Below, in pieces: positions 20,396 through 31,249 of a stretch of 64,000 bases of DNA. The DNA is taken from NCBI GenBank assembly GCA_019925095.2, contig CM034390.1, positions 347,501 through 411,500 on the forward strand, in the 5' to 3' direction. Source of the DNA: Dendrolimus kikuchii. Lineage: Eukaryota; Arthropoda; Insecta; Lepidoptera; Lasiocampidae. Below the pieces are notes generated by a model. The model had not been told where the DNA came from. It worked only from the letters and a program-made list of their open reading frames with translations, and ran no database searches. The number at the start of each line of letters is the position of its first letter. Position 1 is the first letter of the stretch. Position numbers and translations under genes: made by a program.

Positions 20396-20612
20396 AGACT
20401 TTTTTTTATTGCAGGAGATCAGCAGACAGGCAGACGGCCCACTTGATGGAAAGCGGTTACCATCGCCTATGGACATTTGCAACAGCAAAGTTGCTACAAA
20501 TGCGCTGCTGCTCTCTTAAGGGAGACTGGAACCTGGTCACTAATGCCGGAACACAACTCTGGCTGTGGGTTGTTAAGTCGCCTCTTACGACAGGCCGCCC
20601 CAACGCAGGATT
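20396..20612 (-). mobile_element. RP-B, internally deleted
   Basis: T-run and ATTGCAGGAGATCAGCAGAC to the CCGCCCCAACGCAGG region. The CAAGGTTGTTATGGCG to CCACCTGG block is deleted, joining CACAACT to CTGGCTGTGGG. Confidence 0.87.
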
Positions 20613-20752
20613 TTTGTGAACTATTAGCATTTGCCCGCGACTTCGACCGGTAGGAAAGATGCAAAGTTTTTTGCGCCGCTATATTTAAAATCAAAGGCTA
20701 TGTCCACCAAGGCAGAGGGTTTTTAGTTTAAGTGTATATGACAGCCATGCCA

Positions 20753-20940
20753 TGCCAGGTGGTAGGGCATTTCCCTGACTGGATGGCTACCACCCCTAGT
20801 CTAAATTATTTCGCCATAACAACCTTGAGTTGTGTTCCGGCATTAGTGACCAGGTTCCAGTCTCCCTTAAGAGAGTGGCACCTTTGGTGTTGCAAATGTC
20901 CATAGGCGATGGTAACTGCTTTCCGTCAAATGAGCCGTCA
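20753..20940 (+). mobile_element. RP-B fragment
   Basis: CCAGGTGGTAGGGCATTTCC to CTTTCCGTCAAATGAGCCGT, missing the GCAGCAGCGCATTTGTA stretch. Opposite orientation to the copy 140 bp upstream. Confidence 0.85.
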
Positions 20941-21402
20941 GGTCCCTGGGTTGATCCGCGAGGTATGTGAGACTCCCAGTGGCTGGAATGTCTACGCATG
21001 ACTACTGCCGTCGTCAGTAGTGGTTGCGAAATTCCGTCCACCAAACTACGCACTAAACGTAACCTGCGCCCGTTCCCACGAGCTTTTACGGGGCGGGGAC
21101 CCTCGGGGAAGATCACCCTCTTCACCAATAGGAGTTCGAGTCCTTGGGCTCCCTCGGTTCCCGCGGCCCCCTATGATGGAATCCTATCGGAGAAGGTGAG
21201 CATACCGACGCCTACAACCGGGTCTTCATTTGCATCCTCCTCACTCTCCTTCTCAGCGGGCTCCTTCTGCATGATGACTGATGACTGACTCGCAGAAGGA
21301 GGCCACTGCTGCCCAACAGTCCTCACTTCACAGCATGGCAAATATATATGACACCTGGAAGATTCTGTCAAAATCCGGGATAAGTAATGTTACTAGAGAT
21401 TT
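20941..21402 (-). other. GC-rich island, possible decayed retroelement
   Basis: Clearly GC-richer than its surroundings. CCAAACTACGCACTAAACGT followed by AACCTGCGCCC resembles the GC-rich retroposon at 54078-54290. A minus-strand ORF (66 codons) reads KEPAEKESEEDANEDP, low-complexity and acidic. No function can be given. Confidence 0.35.
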
Positions 21403-21411
21403 ATAAAACTT

Positions 21412-21585
21412 ACATACATACAAGTCAGTTCCATTGCGGGGTAGGCACGAGCGCCATTTAGGCTTATTCTTACACACCTCACTTGCTTCTTTGACATTCA
21501 TAACTCTGACATCACCTTCTGCTAGTACACGATCAATTTGATCATGGAAGGTGTGTCGTGGCCTTCCACGACTTCTGCAAAACTA
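21412..21585 (-). mobile_element. RTE-A 3' end with 9-bp target duplication
   Basis: Short copy ending at the CCACGACTTCTGCA segment, with an internal loss of TGTCATGCACGCTCGTCTGT. ATAAAACTT flanks both ends (21403-21411, 21586-21594). Confidence 0.87.
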
Positions 21586-21594
21586 ATAAAACTT

Positions 21595-21900
21595 GTTCCA
21601 TAATATTAAGAATTTCTAATAAATACTGAAAGTGTCGCAGCAAGCAAGTTATAAGTCACGTAGCGACTTCCGAAAACCGCGCCACAATCGATCTAGAGGT
21701 TTCAAAGTTGGGTAAATTTCAAAAGGTCTCGACATAGTCGGTTATGAAAAATATAATGTGATTTTCATTTTGTTTATAGCCGTATGATCCGATTCTTGGG
21801 AAAAATTTAAAGGAAGAAGACTAAGGTGATGAGGTATGAAAGGCATTTCACAAAAATATGTTAAACTAGAAGAGCGAGACATACAAGGGTAAAGACCAAA
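21595..21900. other. Unassigned DNA
   Basis: No gene or repeat recognised. Confidence 0.4.
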
Positions 21901-22500
21901 AATAAAAAAAACTTCGTTTAAAAAAAGCTATTATTAATATATATTATCTAAAACATCTTGAAGTCGGTGCGAAGTAAAACATAAAAATTACTATATTTTG
22001 AAAATTACTAAGCACCGACTTTAAGATGTTTTAGATAATATATATTAATAATAATAGCTTTAGAAATAAGTTATTTTATACTTTTTAGTTTTACGAAGTT
22101 TTTTTTATTTTATTTGTTACTTTTTAGTGTCTAGCTATGTATGGGTAGACCTACGAAAAGTGCCGCTCTCAACAAAAAAAATACTGAGCCAAACTATGTC
22201 AAATTTTTAGGGGACCAAATGGCAATTATTCCGCATCAAACTAAATAAGAATCACGTAAATCCGATCATAAATCTCAGCGTAATCGGTGTACATATGGAA
22301 CGGAATGGAATATTTCTAATAAAAAATATTCATAAAATGAAAACTACTGGGCCAAACTCTGTCAAATTTTTAGGGGACCAAATGGCAACTATTCCGCATC
22401 AAACTAAATAAGAATCACGTAAATCGGATCATAAATCTCGGAGTAATCGGTGAACATACATAAAAAAAGATTCCGACCGACGAACCTCCTCCTTATTTTG
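21901..22500 (-). mobile_element. Fold-back element D, one arm plus centre
   Basis: Contains the inner hairpin (AACATCTTGAAGTCGGTG against CACCGACTTTAAGATG), both 163-bp subrepeats in reverse and the GAACCTCCTCC end. One outer arm is missing. The central spacer is inverted relative to the copy at 13.9-15.5 kb, as expected if this copy preserves the opposite arm. Confidence 0.82.
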
Positions 22501-23317
22501 AAAAAGAGATGGATTGTGTGGAAGATGACGTAACAATTTGTAGTATGACTCAAGCTGAGGAATATGGAAATATACCTCTATTCTGGTATACGTACTGTAT
22601 GCATGTTGACCCTAAATAATTGGAATCATACAAAAGACAAACATAGCCTTATATAATTCAAGGAATGTTCAAAATTCACTTCATAGACATAACGCGGGCA
22701 AGTCACGCATTCTCCGCATTTGGAACGCCTTAAGTCAAACGGCCGCAATGCTTTGTCGCCCTGCCTCACTAGCAGCACTTTATAAATCCACCAACTCGTA
22801 AAGCAAACCCGTGACGTGTAGGGGTCCTTGAGGGCCCGCGTCGGCCGTAATCGGACCCAGCCGTACGTCACCCGCACTAAATGAGCGGAACAAACGACCC
22901 CACTGAGGTCGCCTTTTGGCCGGGAAAACATAAACAAAGAACTCGCGTAAAGAAGCTTTGTTCTGGTATAATGTCACACTCATGCCGTGCACTAATTGAC
23001 TGTCAACATTGTTATAGAATTCGTCTGACGCTGTTGAACGGATCCATCAACTTGAAACAAATTGGTTAAAACGCACAAAACTGAAAGCATATGATGGTAT
23101 TCACTGACATTGAACTACTCAAGACATGAAATCATCTAACTTCGGCTTAATGGTTATACAAATCGGTACACGCTTCCAGTTTTATCAGGATGGTCGTGAC
23201 TAGAATGTAATTGGAACATTATTTTATTTGGGAGGTTAACAGCTGTAGTCTTACAAACTAAAGTTACAGAGATAACTAAAGAATAGCTTTTCATAAACCT
23301 CCACAGATGACAGAAGA
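22501..23317. other. Unassigned DNA with GC-rich segment
   Basis: 22720-22920 is GC-rich with a 103-codon minus ORF containing KCGECVTCPR. I recognise no domain, and no convincing splice pair frames it. Confidence 0.35.
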
Positions 23318-24056
23318 TATGTCGTCCGCGTGGAATTTGCTTTCAAAACTCTCCGATTTTGAAACATTCCTCATTGGTGCTCCGCTCCTATTGGTCTTAG
23401 CATGTTGATATATAGCCTATAGCCTTCCTCGATAAATGGGCTATCAAAAACTGAAAGAATTTTTCAAATCAGACCAGTAGTTCCTGAGATTAGTGCGTTA
23501 TATTTGGCTACAACACTAATACTTACATTTTAAATATCGCGATATCTTTTGAATGAAACGTCCGAATTGAGTAATTCAAAAAGTTCTAGAAAGGTATTGA
23601 ATTCGTCTTAAATATGGAGTAGTTTATTTTGATAAGGTTTAATACCATGGTACAAAATAAAGAGTTTTTGAAGCGACTGCATTTTAATTATTTAAAAAAA
23701 TAAAAGAAAACACTTATTGTGAGGTAACTACAATAGTTAGACATATGGTTATGAGATATTTTTTGTAGAAAATTATATGTTCTGCAAAGTGGTAGTACAT
23801 TGTTTTGTTCTATAATCAATAGTTTTCGCAGCGCACGCCGTGTAAGGATTTTTTCGAGTAAAATTTTTACACTTTGGGTTATATTTTTGGACTTTTAGTA
23901 AGGATCCCTAATTTTTTTGAAAGTATAATATAGCCCATAGCCTTCCTCGATAAATGTACTATTCAACACTGAAATAATTTTTCAAATCCGACCCGCGGTT
24001 CCTGAGATTAGCGCGTTTAAACAAACAAACAAACATACTCTTCAGCTTTATAATGA
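23318..24056 (+). mobile_element. Family C long form (about 740 bp)
   Basis: Starts CCGCGTGGAATTTGCTTTCA and contains the short-form block to TTCCTGAGATTAG. A unique middle follows (AATATCGCGATATCTTTTGA, AGTGGTAGTACATTGTTTTG, GCAGCGCACGCCGTGTAAGG), then a second C-like 3' block with ACAAACAAACATACTCTTCA. Near-identical in layout to 54724-55474. No ORF of note. Confidence 0.85.
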
Positions 24057-24583
24057 TGTATCTTGAACGCATGATGCGATGAATGTAAGACGATATTTCT
24101 GAACGAGCCCATAGTGTGAAAGAGATGACGAGTGAAAGAGGAGAATAGACGATTCTATTAATATTGTATTAATATTAAAAATAATGAAAATCGTAGTGTT
24201 GTTTTTCTTGCCAGCCACCATCCCCACATTAGATTTAGAAAAAAAGAACAATAATATAAAAATGTTGTGACCGGGAAACTAAATATTATTAAGACTTTGA
24301 TTAATTTAGAATTTACAGATGCTAGACTATCCACAAACAAGTCGAATGTCCACGTAATCCGATTTGCTGAGTTTGTTGAATTCCTTGAATATTCTGCCAA
24401 AAAAATGAGTGGCGGGTGAAAGCTGTACGTGTCAAGAGCGAGTAAAGTAATTTTCTAGTTCGTACAAGAGTAGGGGGAACGTATAAATGTAGTTTCTCGA
24501 TGTGATTTGCACAGTCAATTTTGGACTGAGCAATTTTCACCAAGTATATCAGCAATATTTCTTCGAACGTTAAGGGGAAGAAG
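24057..24583. other. Unassigned DNA
   Basis: Contains CGAGCCCATAGTGTGAAAGA, the reverse complement of a block near 7210-7230, so part of it is a low-copy repeat. No gene. Confidence 0.4.
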
Positions 24584-24870
24584 ATTTTTTTTATTGCAGG
24601 AGATCGGCAGACAGGCATATGGCTCACTTGATGGAAAGCGTCACCATCGCCTATGGACATTTGCAACACCAAAGGTGCTACAGATGCGCTGCTGCTCTCT
24701 TAATGGATGAATCTGGTCACTAATGCCGGAACACAAGTCAAGGTTGTTATGGCGACATGCTTTAGACCAGGGGTGGTAGCCATCCAGTCGGGCAAATGCC
24801 CTACCACCTGGCTGTGGGTTGTTAAGTCGCCTTAAGAGTAATTCTTTCTCCGTTCCTGCACGGATAAAAA
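24584..24870 (-). mobile_element. RP-B retroposon
   Basis: T-run, ATTGCAGGAGATCGGCAGAC to CCGTTCCTGCACGGATAAAA, with small deletions in the GGGAGACTGG and CGACAGGCCG parts. Confidence 0.88.
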
Positions 24871-25029
24871 AGATGGAATACGGTGTAACCTTGGTGGAAT
24901 TTTGAACTTAAAATTGATGAATCTAGTGATTTTTTTTTGAAGTTCTAATCTATCGGAATAAACTTCAAAAGAAGGATTCCTTTGGCTGGCATACTCGAAG
25001 TGACTACGGAGAAAGATTATTTGATATTT

Positions 25030-25346
25030 AAGTGTCGGGGTGAAGATAAGGAAAGGAATGCTCCGGTGGTTCGGGCATGTGGAAAGAATGCATCATGAAA
25101 GAATGACTAAACAGATATACAATACAAAAGTGGATAGACGCAGAAGTCGTGGAAGGCCACGACACACCTTCCATGATCAAATTGATCGTGTACTAGCAGG
25201 AGCCTTAAGAACAGACGAGCATGCATGACGAGAGCTATGAATATCAAAGAAGCAAGTGAGATGTGTAAGAATAAGCCGGAATGGCACTCTGTTGTTCATG
25301 CCTACTCCGCAAGGGAACTGGTGTGAAGTTATGTATGTATGTATTT
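25030..25346 (+). pseudogene. RTE-A 3' end
   Basis: AGTGTCGGGGTGAAGATAAG through MLRWFGHVERMHHERMTKQI to a degraded C-terminus and (TATG)n. Loss of GAAGGTGATGTC shifts the frame after RVLAG. Confidence 0.87.
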
Positions 25347-26150
25347 AATTGGGAGCAGGCAGGATGTTAGTGTGATGGTTGTTTAATTTCATTCTTTAAT
25401 ATTCAATAAAAATTGAGATGGATGGTTTGTGTATAAGATGACATGATGCTCTGTGGTGTTATAGAGTGGCATATGCCAGAATATGTCTTTTCCTTCCATA
25501 ATCCTCAAGTGATTCGGAGAAGGTGAAAGAATAGAAAGAGAATCATAGCCGATTGATTCCGAAGCTACTGTAGTCAATTAGGTTTCAGACACAAAGGACA
25601 CGGAGACGCTTTCATAAATTCTTGGGCCCAGGTGTAAAAGGATGAGACTGGTGTTAATCAGTAGCTTATATATTAAGAAATCATTACTCAAAATTCTGCA
25701 GTGTTTGTCAATCTGGAAGCAAAGTTATAAGAGATTTAGTGCGAGTGATATTATGTAATAACCTGTATTAAACAGTCGATTTTTGTAACTTAAATAATAC
25801 ATTTTCTGTAGCGAAAGATTAACTATGTGTTTATAAACTCAAAAATTGTAGAAAACTTTCAAATAAACAATTTAACAGATCCTGGGTGAAGTATGAAGTA
25901 AAGTATTAGAACACCGCTAAAGTTGGTCACCCTGAATACGAGATGTCAAATAATAAGGATTAGGGAATCTGTCACTGTCAGCACAGATAAAATACAGTTA
26001 ATATTCAACTAAGAAATTGATTTTTAAACAAAAATCGATTTCAAAGTATCGCTTTGTTACTTTGATATTATTTCAATTGTAAATTTAATTATACTTTATT
26101 CAGTTCTTTTGAAAGAATTAATCGCGTGGTGTAAGTGTTTTCATACTATT
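25347..26150. other. Unassigned AT-rich DNA
   Basis: No gene, SINE or LINE recognised. Confidence 0.45.
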
Positions 26151-26405
26151 AATTGGACCTACTTATGCAAAACAGAACCAATCCACAAACATGCCAAAAT
26201 TGGGTTAAGGATGCAGAAGACTTTCAAAATGCACCTTCTATCGACTCAATGAAAATCATAACGAGAAAATATAATATACAATATTCTAAATGTTTTTTCC
26301 AAAATATAGACATATTTTTTTGTACGCAAAATTGTAATAAAAACGGCTTTTTCTCAAAACTGTCAGTATGTGGGTTGGTTCCATTTTGCATAAGTAGGTC
26401 CAATT
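26151..26405. mobile_element. MITE with 40-bp terminal inverted repeats
   Basis: The left end AATTGGACCTACTTATGCAA is mirrored exactly at the right, and the match continues for 40 bp with four mismatches. The 255-bp element has an AT-rich core and no transposase. The target duplication is unclear, so the superfamily is not assigned. Confidence 0.85.
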
Positions 26406-26667
26406 GTTGAATTTCATTCATATTAATCGATTATGGTAATCGATAACTTATTTGATTTGTAACATTATTTTTAAGATATCCCGCATCCCAGATTGGTTTT
26501 TGAGCTGATGTTTTCCATTTTGTGATAGAGAAATATAAAGCTTTTTTTAAGTTATATCTCAACTCATTACATTCTGAGCCCAAAAGACCCCGTCTCCTTT
26601 GATAATCGTAAACGATGATAAGAACTTAACTCGACAGTTTCGGAATTAAATTAAAATGTTAATCAGA

Positions 26668-27555
26668 TAATATTTTCTTAAGTTTTCGCGACTTGTATAC
26701 ATAACAAAACTACGTTTTAACGGTTTTAAGCGCGGTAATTTTATTTGATTTTGGTTATTCCGACGTTTCAGCCACTTTTCAGTGGCCGAAAGTGCCAGGG
26801 GTCTACAAGCTTGATTGTGAGTGTGGATTGTCATACATTGGGCAAACAAAGAGGAGCATAAAAACACGAGTAAAAGAACACATTGCTGACATGAAACACA
26901 CAAGGTCTACGAAGTCTGCGATCAGTGAACACACGCTGGATAAACCCAACCACTACATCAGATTCGATAACCCACAAGTCCTCGCGAAAGAGAATCGTTT
27001 CATACCTAGAATGATGCGTGAGGCTATTGAAATCAAAAAACACCCAAATTTCAATAGAGAAGATGGTTGGCAAGTACCACCTGTTTGGGATACAATTATC
27101 AAAACTATTAAGACCCAAACCCAGCAAAAACCAGCTGCTAGACCTCAAGACACTGTGAGCTCTTTCTGCGTACAACGGAACACAAACCAACTTGACTGAT
27201 AATTACTTTTATTTTTCCTTCCGCCCATTTTAATATTATATAAAATTATTAGAGCTAGGCATGTTTGCTGAAGAGTTTCTTGCGCCGCTTCTTCTCTTCA
27301 AGCCATAACATGTTGCGAAGCGGTGGTAAATTAGATTAGGCTCCCATAGAGTAAATAATAACCATAAACAAAATTAAAATTAAATAATTAAAATTAACAA
27401 GTTGGCGGTAGGCTAAATAAAACTTTAACAATACTCGTTGACACTTGACATCTTTGCCTTCCGTGATCACGGCCACTGAAAAGTGGCCGAAACGTCGGAA
27501 AAACCAAAATCAAATAAAATTACCGCGCTTAATACCGTTAAAACGTAGTTTTATT
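26668..27555 (+). mobile_element. PLE-G, Penelope-like element with GIY-YIG domain
   Basis: Flanked by an exact 12-bp duplication ATGTTAATCAGA (26656-26667, 27556-27567). Modules in opposite orientation lie at the two ends: ACTACGTTTTAACGGTTTTA ... CCACTTTTCAGTGGCC on the left, and GGCCACTGAAAAGTGGCCGA ... CCGTTAAAACGTAGT on the right. Between them is the C-terminal domain of a Penelope-like retroelement. The RT itself is absent, so the copy is non-autonomous or 5'-truncated. Confidence 0.85.
26792..27199 (+). pseudogene. GIY-YIG endonuclease domain of Penelope-like element
   Basis: The 135-residue open frame reads GVYKLDCECGLSYIGQTKRS then KTRVKEHIADMKH near its N-terminus. This matches the GIY-YIG nuclease fold as found at the C-terminus of Penelope-like proteins: the GVY and YIG pair, the following arginines, and EH. 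Conserved downstream parts are FDNPQVLAKENRFIPRMMRE and AIEIKKHPNFNREDGW. In the family this nuclease nicks the target for reverse transcription. The frame is intact to its stop but lacks the RT, so on its own it is a relic. Confidence 0.88.
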
Positions 27556-27567
27556 ATGTTAATCAGA

Positions 27568-27951
27568 GTTTTACAACGTACACAATCCAAGTATCCCGAT
27601 AAATTCCTTGCAAATCCAACCATAATAATATTGCGTAAAAATAGCTGTTATTCGCAGAAAGGGCAGTTGACAGGAAAGCAGCGTATCTACACGCAATAAA
27701 TACACGGCGATACCGTATTTTACGGTAATCGTGTCACAGTAAATACGTCAACGGCAGCAAATGAGGGGAGCGCGGTCACATGAGCCAATAAAGCGAAACT
27801 AAATGGGCAGGGGCCGCAAAAAGGCGCAATTTGGCAATCTGGTCGCTCGGTGGCTGATTGCCGATTCAGGGGTATGCAGAGGCCCACTCGGATGCTGAAT
27901 TATGTGATATTTGATATCGACTATTAGTCTAATTTAGGGCAACAAATGAGA
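27568..27951. other. Unassigned DNA
   Basis: No recognised gene; 27700-27900 is moderately GC-rich without a domain. Confidence 0.4.
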
Positions 27952-28278
27952 CATACATACATACATAACTTCAAGCCAGTTCCCTTGCGGGGTAGGCACG
28001 AACGACAGAGCGCCATTTAGGCTTATTCTTACTCACCTCACTTGCTTCTTTGACATTCATAACTCTTGTCATGCACGCTCGTCTGTTCTTAAGGCTCCTG
28101 ACATCACCTTCTGCTAGTATATGATCAATTTGATCATGGAAGGTGTGTCGTGGCCTTCCACGACTTCTGCATCCATCCACTTTTGCATTGTATATCTGTT
28201 TAGCCATTTTTTCCACATGCCCGAACCACCGGGGCATTCCTTTCCTTACCTTCACCCCGACACTCTCTTTCAGACCAA
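27952..28278 (-). pseudogene. RTE-A 3' end
   Basis: CATA tail, then an antisense open frame of 94 codons starting VKVRKGMPRWFGHVEKMAKQ and ending ARELA. 5'-truncated at CTCTCTTTCAGACCAA. Confidence 0.88.
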
Positions 28279-28409
28279 ATAAATATTGTAACTAAGGAAA
28301 ATCAATATTGAAGTAAGTTCCGGTACATATTACTCGGCATAACCAGTAGTGTTGCCAACAGTCCGTCTGCTGTCCAACAGTGTATCCATTGCCTAGAAAA
28401 TTATTAAGA

Positions 28410-29173
28410 TAATATTTTCTTAAGTTTTCGCGAATAGTACATGTAATAAAACTACGTTTCAACGGTTTTAAGCGAGGTAATTTATTTGATTTTTATTATT
28501 CTTACCTTTCAGTAGTCAAGAGTTCACAGTCTCTTGAGGTCTGGCAGTTGGTTTGGCAAAAACCTGCGTGCACCGGAACACAAACCAACTGGGTTGATAA
28601 TTTCTTTTTATTTCTCCTCCCACCCATTTTTTATTATTTAAATTATTAGAGCTAGGCATGTTTGCTGAAGAGTTCCTTGCGCCGCTTCTTCTCTTCAAGC
28701 CACAAAATGTTGCGAAGCGGTAGTAAATTAGCTTAGGCTCCCATAGAGTAAATAATAACCATAAACAAAATTAAAACTACATAATTTCACGCCAGTTCCC
28801 TTACGGGGTAGGCACGAACAACAGAACGCCATTCAGGCTTATTCTTACACACCTCACTCGCTTCTTTGACATTCATAGCTCTTGTCATGCACGCTCGTCT
28901 GTTCTTAAAGCTCCTGACATCACCTTCCGCTAGTACACGATCAATTTGATCATGGAAGGTGCGTCGTGCCCTTCCACGACTTCTGCATGCCTTCAAAATT
29001 AAATCTAAATAATTAGAAATGAATAATTTGGCGTTAGGCTAGATAAAATTTTAATAATACTCATTGAAACTTGACATCTTTGTCTTCCGTGATCACGGCT
29101 ACTGAAAACTGGCCGAAACGTCGGAATAATAAAAATGAAATAAATAACCGCGCTTAACACCGTTAAAACGTAG
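28410..29173 (+). mobile_element. PLE-G, GIY-YIG largely deleted, interrupted by RTE-A
   Basis: Target duplication AATTATTAAGA (28399-28409, 29174-29184). Left and right modules match the copy at 26.7 kb. The nuclease is reduced to its last codons (RPQ..TVNS region), followed by TTGCGCCGCTTCTTCTCTTC and GTTGCGAAGCGG. An RTE-A insertion sits in the 3' part. Confidence 0.83.
28776..28993 (-). mobile_element. RTE-A 3' end nested in PLE-G
   Basis: Flanked by CAAAATTAAA (28766-28775, 28994-29003). The tail is only TACATAAT, shorter than in other copies. It shows RTE-A moving after this Penelope-like copy was in place. Confidence 0.88.
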
Positions 29174-29316
29174 AATTATTAAGAGTTTATTTTTACAAAA
29201 TAAATGAAACTAGAAAAGATAAAAAATTGGTTCAACGAATTGAAATGTCTGAGACGACGCACGACCAAGAGGACCTTCAAATCTACATTAAATGGGGAAG
29301 CTACTTCAGTTCCTAA

Positions 29317-29725
29317 GGCCGGGACTCCACCAAAGCGGAGACGAGACGAGCGGAGAGATGTTTTTTAAACAACCAATAGAATTGCGTTATTGAGACATCT
29401 CCTCTCCGCTGAGCTTCAGTGGAGATCGCTGTGCGGAGATATGTATGTATGGTGCGATGGAAGCGGAGATCTGAGCTGTGCGCGTACGACGCACGGCGGA
29501 GACGAGAGATGTGAGCGGCGTGCTAAGCTATCAATTCTGCTTCTTCAGACTGTAGTTCTTCTTCTGAATGCGTACTGAGCACTCAATGCCTCGCACACTC
29601 GCAAGGCTAGCCAGCACACATCTCTGCAACGCTACGCATTTCCGCACAGCTTCGGTGGATTCAACCGAGATGAAAAACATCTCTTCTCGCATCGCACACA
29701 TCTCCGCTTTGGTGGAGTCCCGGCC
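29317..29725. mobile_element. MITE with 25-bp perfect TIRs and TAA duplication
   Basis: Both ends carry GGCCGGGACTCCACCAAAGC plus GGAGA without a mismatch, and weaker inverted similarity extends further in. TAA flanks each side (29314-29316, 29726-29728). A 3-bp TAA duplication is compatible with PIF/Harbinger, but the superfamily is inference. The interior is GC-rich with CGGAGA repeats and no transposase. Confidence 0.85.
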
Positions 29726-29728
29726 TAA

Positions 29729-30674
29729 GAGTGCCGGCACTAATACATAGATGGCACTTAGATATGTCATAATTGGCAGACACAGCCGCTTCAGTTAACA
29801 TGTGAAAAACACGTCATTGAACACGGACTGATATTCGTCTTCAATTTAGACGAATCAACCAAAGTGACTTGTGGGGCGCTATAGCCTACGGAAAAAATGC
29901 TGGTTCAATTTATAATGGACTGTATGAGAGAAATATGACCTAGATCCTTGCACTAGAAAAGCAGAAGCTCCACCAACCTTGAGATCCGCCTTCTCCTGGC
30001 TCGGTTCAGGTTACACACAGGAACCGCACACGGCACTAATCTCCACCTTAGAGCTAACACTTTTAACAAGTCTAAGTACATATAATAAGTTCTTGGCACG
30101 GCCAGTAATCACAATGAGTATAATGAATATTATTCAAAATTATGAGCGCACGGCGCGTTGTAGTCTGGTTAAGACGTCGACAGTAAGTGTTCAAAAAAAG
30201 GCTGCTCCTACCCTGCTCTGTAGTGGCCGTCGCCTCACACAGAAGGAGGGTAGACAGCAAAGTTGATGGAGCGATGTTCTACCTACTTTATACTAGGCAA
30301 GGACCGAACACTCCAGTATATGTCACATCATGGTTATAAAAGCTTTTGTGACGAAAATTCCAATATGCAAAGAAAACGTGGAACAATTTTCCCTCGCATA
30401 ATCTTCGGGCGTACAAAAAAGGCGATAACAGTATAGTTCAGTGGGTCGGAAAGCCGCCATCCGTCACGGAGGTCGACGGCTCCCTCGCGGATAAGGGGTT
30501 TGCTTAATCTCGCCGCGCCCTGCGACAGATTCACAGATTGGCGCCCAACTTCCCGATCTTCGGGAAACTTCCACTTTCCAAACTTAGCCGGTTCGAATAC
30601 AATGGATAACCATTATTACCCTTTTAACCGACTTTTCAAGCAAGCATTCATAGATGTTACATTGCATTAATTTT
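29729..30674. other. Unassigned DNA
   Basis: No recognised repeat. A 95-codon ORF (29979-30266) lacks a domain. TGGCGCCCAAC at about 30539 resembles a retroelement primer-binding site, but no LTR adjoins it. Confidence 0.35.
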
Positions 30675-30865
30675 TATTTTTTTATTGCAGGAGTTCAGCA
30701 GACTGGCAGACGGCCCACTTGATGGAAAGCGGTTACCATCGCCTATGGACATTTGCAACACCAAAGGTGCTACAAATGCGCTGCTGCTCTCTTAAGCGAG
30801 ACTGGAACCTGGTTATTAATGCCGGAACACAACTCAAGGTTGTTATGGCGACATACTTTTGACCA
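30675..30865 (-). mobile_element. RP-B, sense-strand 5' part missing
   Basis: TTTTTTATTGCAGGAGTTCA to GTTATGGCGACATACTTT, stopping before the CCAGGGGTGGTAGCC block. Confidence 0.88.
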
Positions 30866-31249
30866 CTATAGTTTTTACGAATTACCTAGGTTTTTTATTG
30901 GGCTTGTGATTCTTTACTTTTCTATTCCATGTCATTGTCTAGTAGCGTAAGTACAAAAAAGCAACTACAGCGCTTTTCAAAAAAGCAGAATGTTAATAAC
31001 AAGCGCTGACTATGCATAAAAGTGAGTTGGGAATTTTTGCTTCTAAGTAGACATGGCCGATATTTGTTTCAATCTTAAGTTACCAAAGGAAATTAGAAGG
31101 GTTTTCATAATGAATGGAATGAATAATTTATTGCTAAAATGTATATATGTTACAATATGCGTTGTTTCGATACATTTTGCTTTATTAGGCGTGCAATGTC
31201 AGAATTATAAAACTAAATTATATAAAATAATATTAGTTATATTTTTGTC
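30866..31249 (+). other. Unassigned DNA with a hydrophobic short ORF
   Basis: An ATG at 31053 opens a frame whose middle, MNNLLLKCIYVTICVVSIHF then ALLGVQCQ, looks like a signal peptide (hydrophobic core, small residues before a possible cleavage). It continues NYKTKLYKIILVIFLS before running into RTE-A at about 31250. It may be chance in AT-rich DNA. Confidence 0.25.

Noticed and set aside
22626..22937. 103-codon minus ORF with Cys-rich KCGECVTCPR as a zinc-binding protein
   Set aside because: Only one Cys cluster, no recognised fold, and no start or splice support.
27466..27500. Active hammerhead ribozyme
   Set aside because: The core reads CTGAAAA instead of CTGATGA, lacking an essential G. 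Kept only as a degenerate-motif observation.
30539..30549. TGGCGCCCAAC as a retroviral or LTR primer-binding site
   Set aside because: No LTR, gag or pol sequence on either side; a short chance match.
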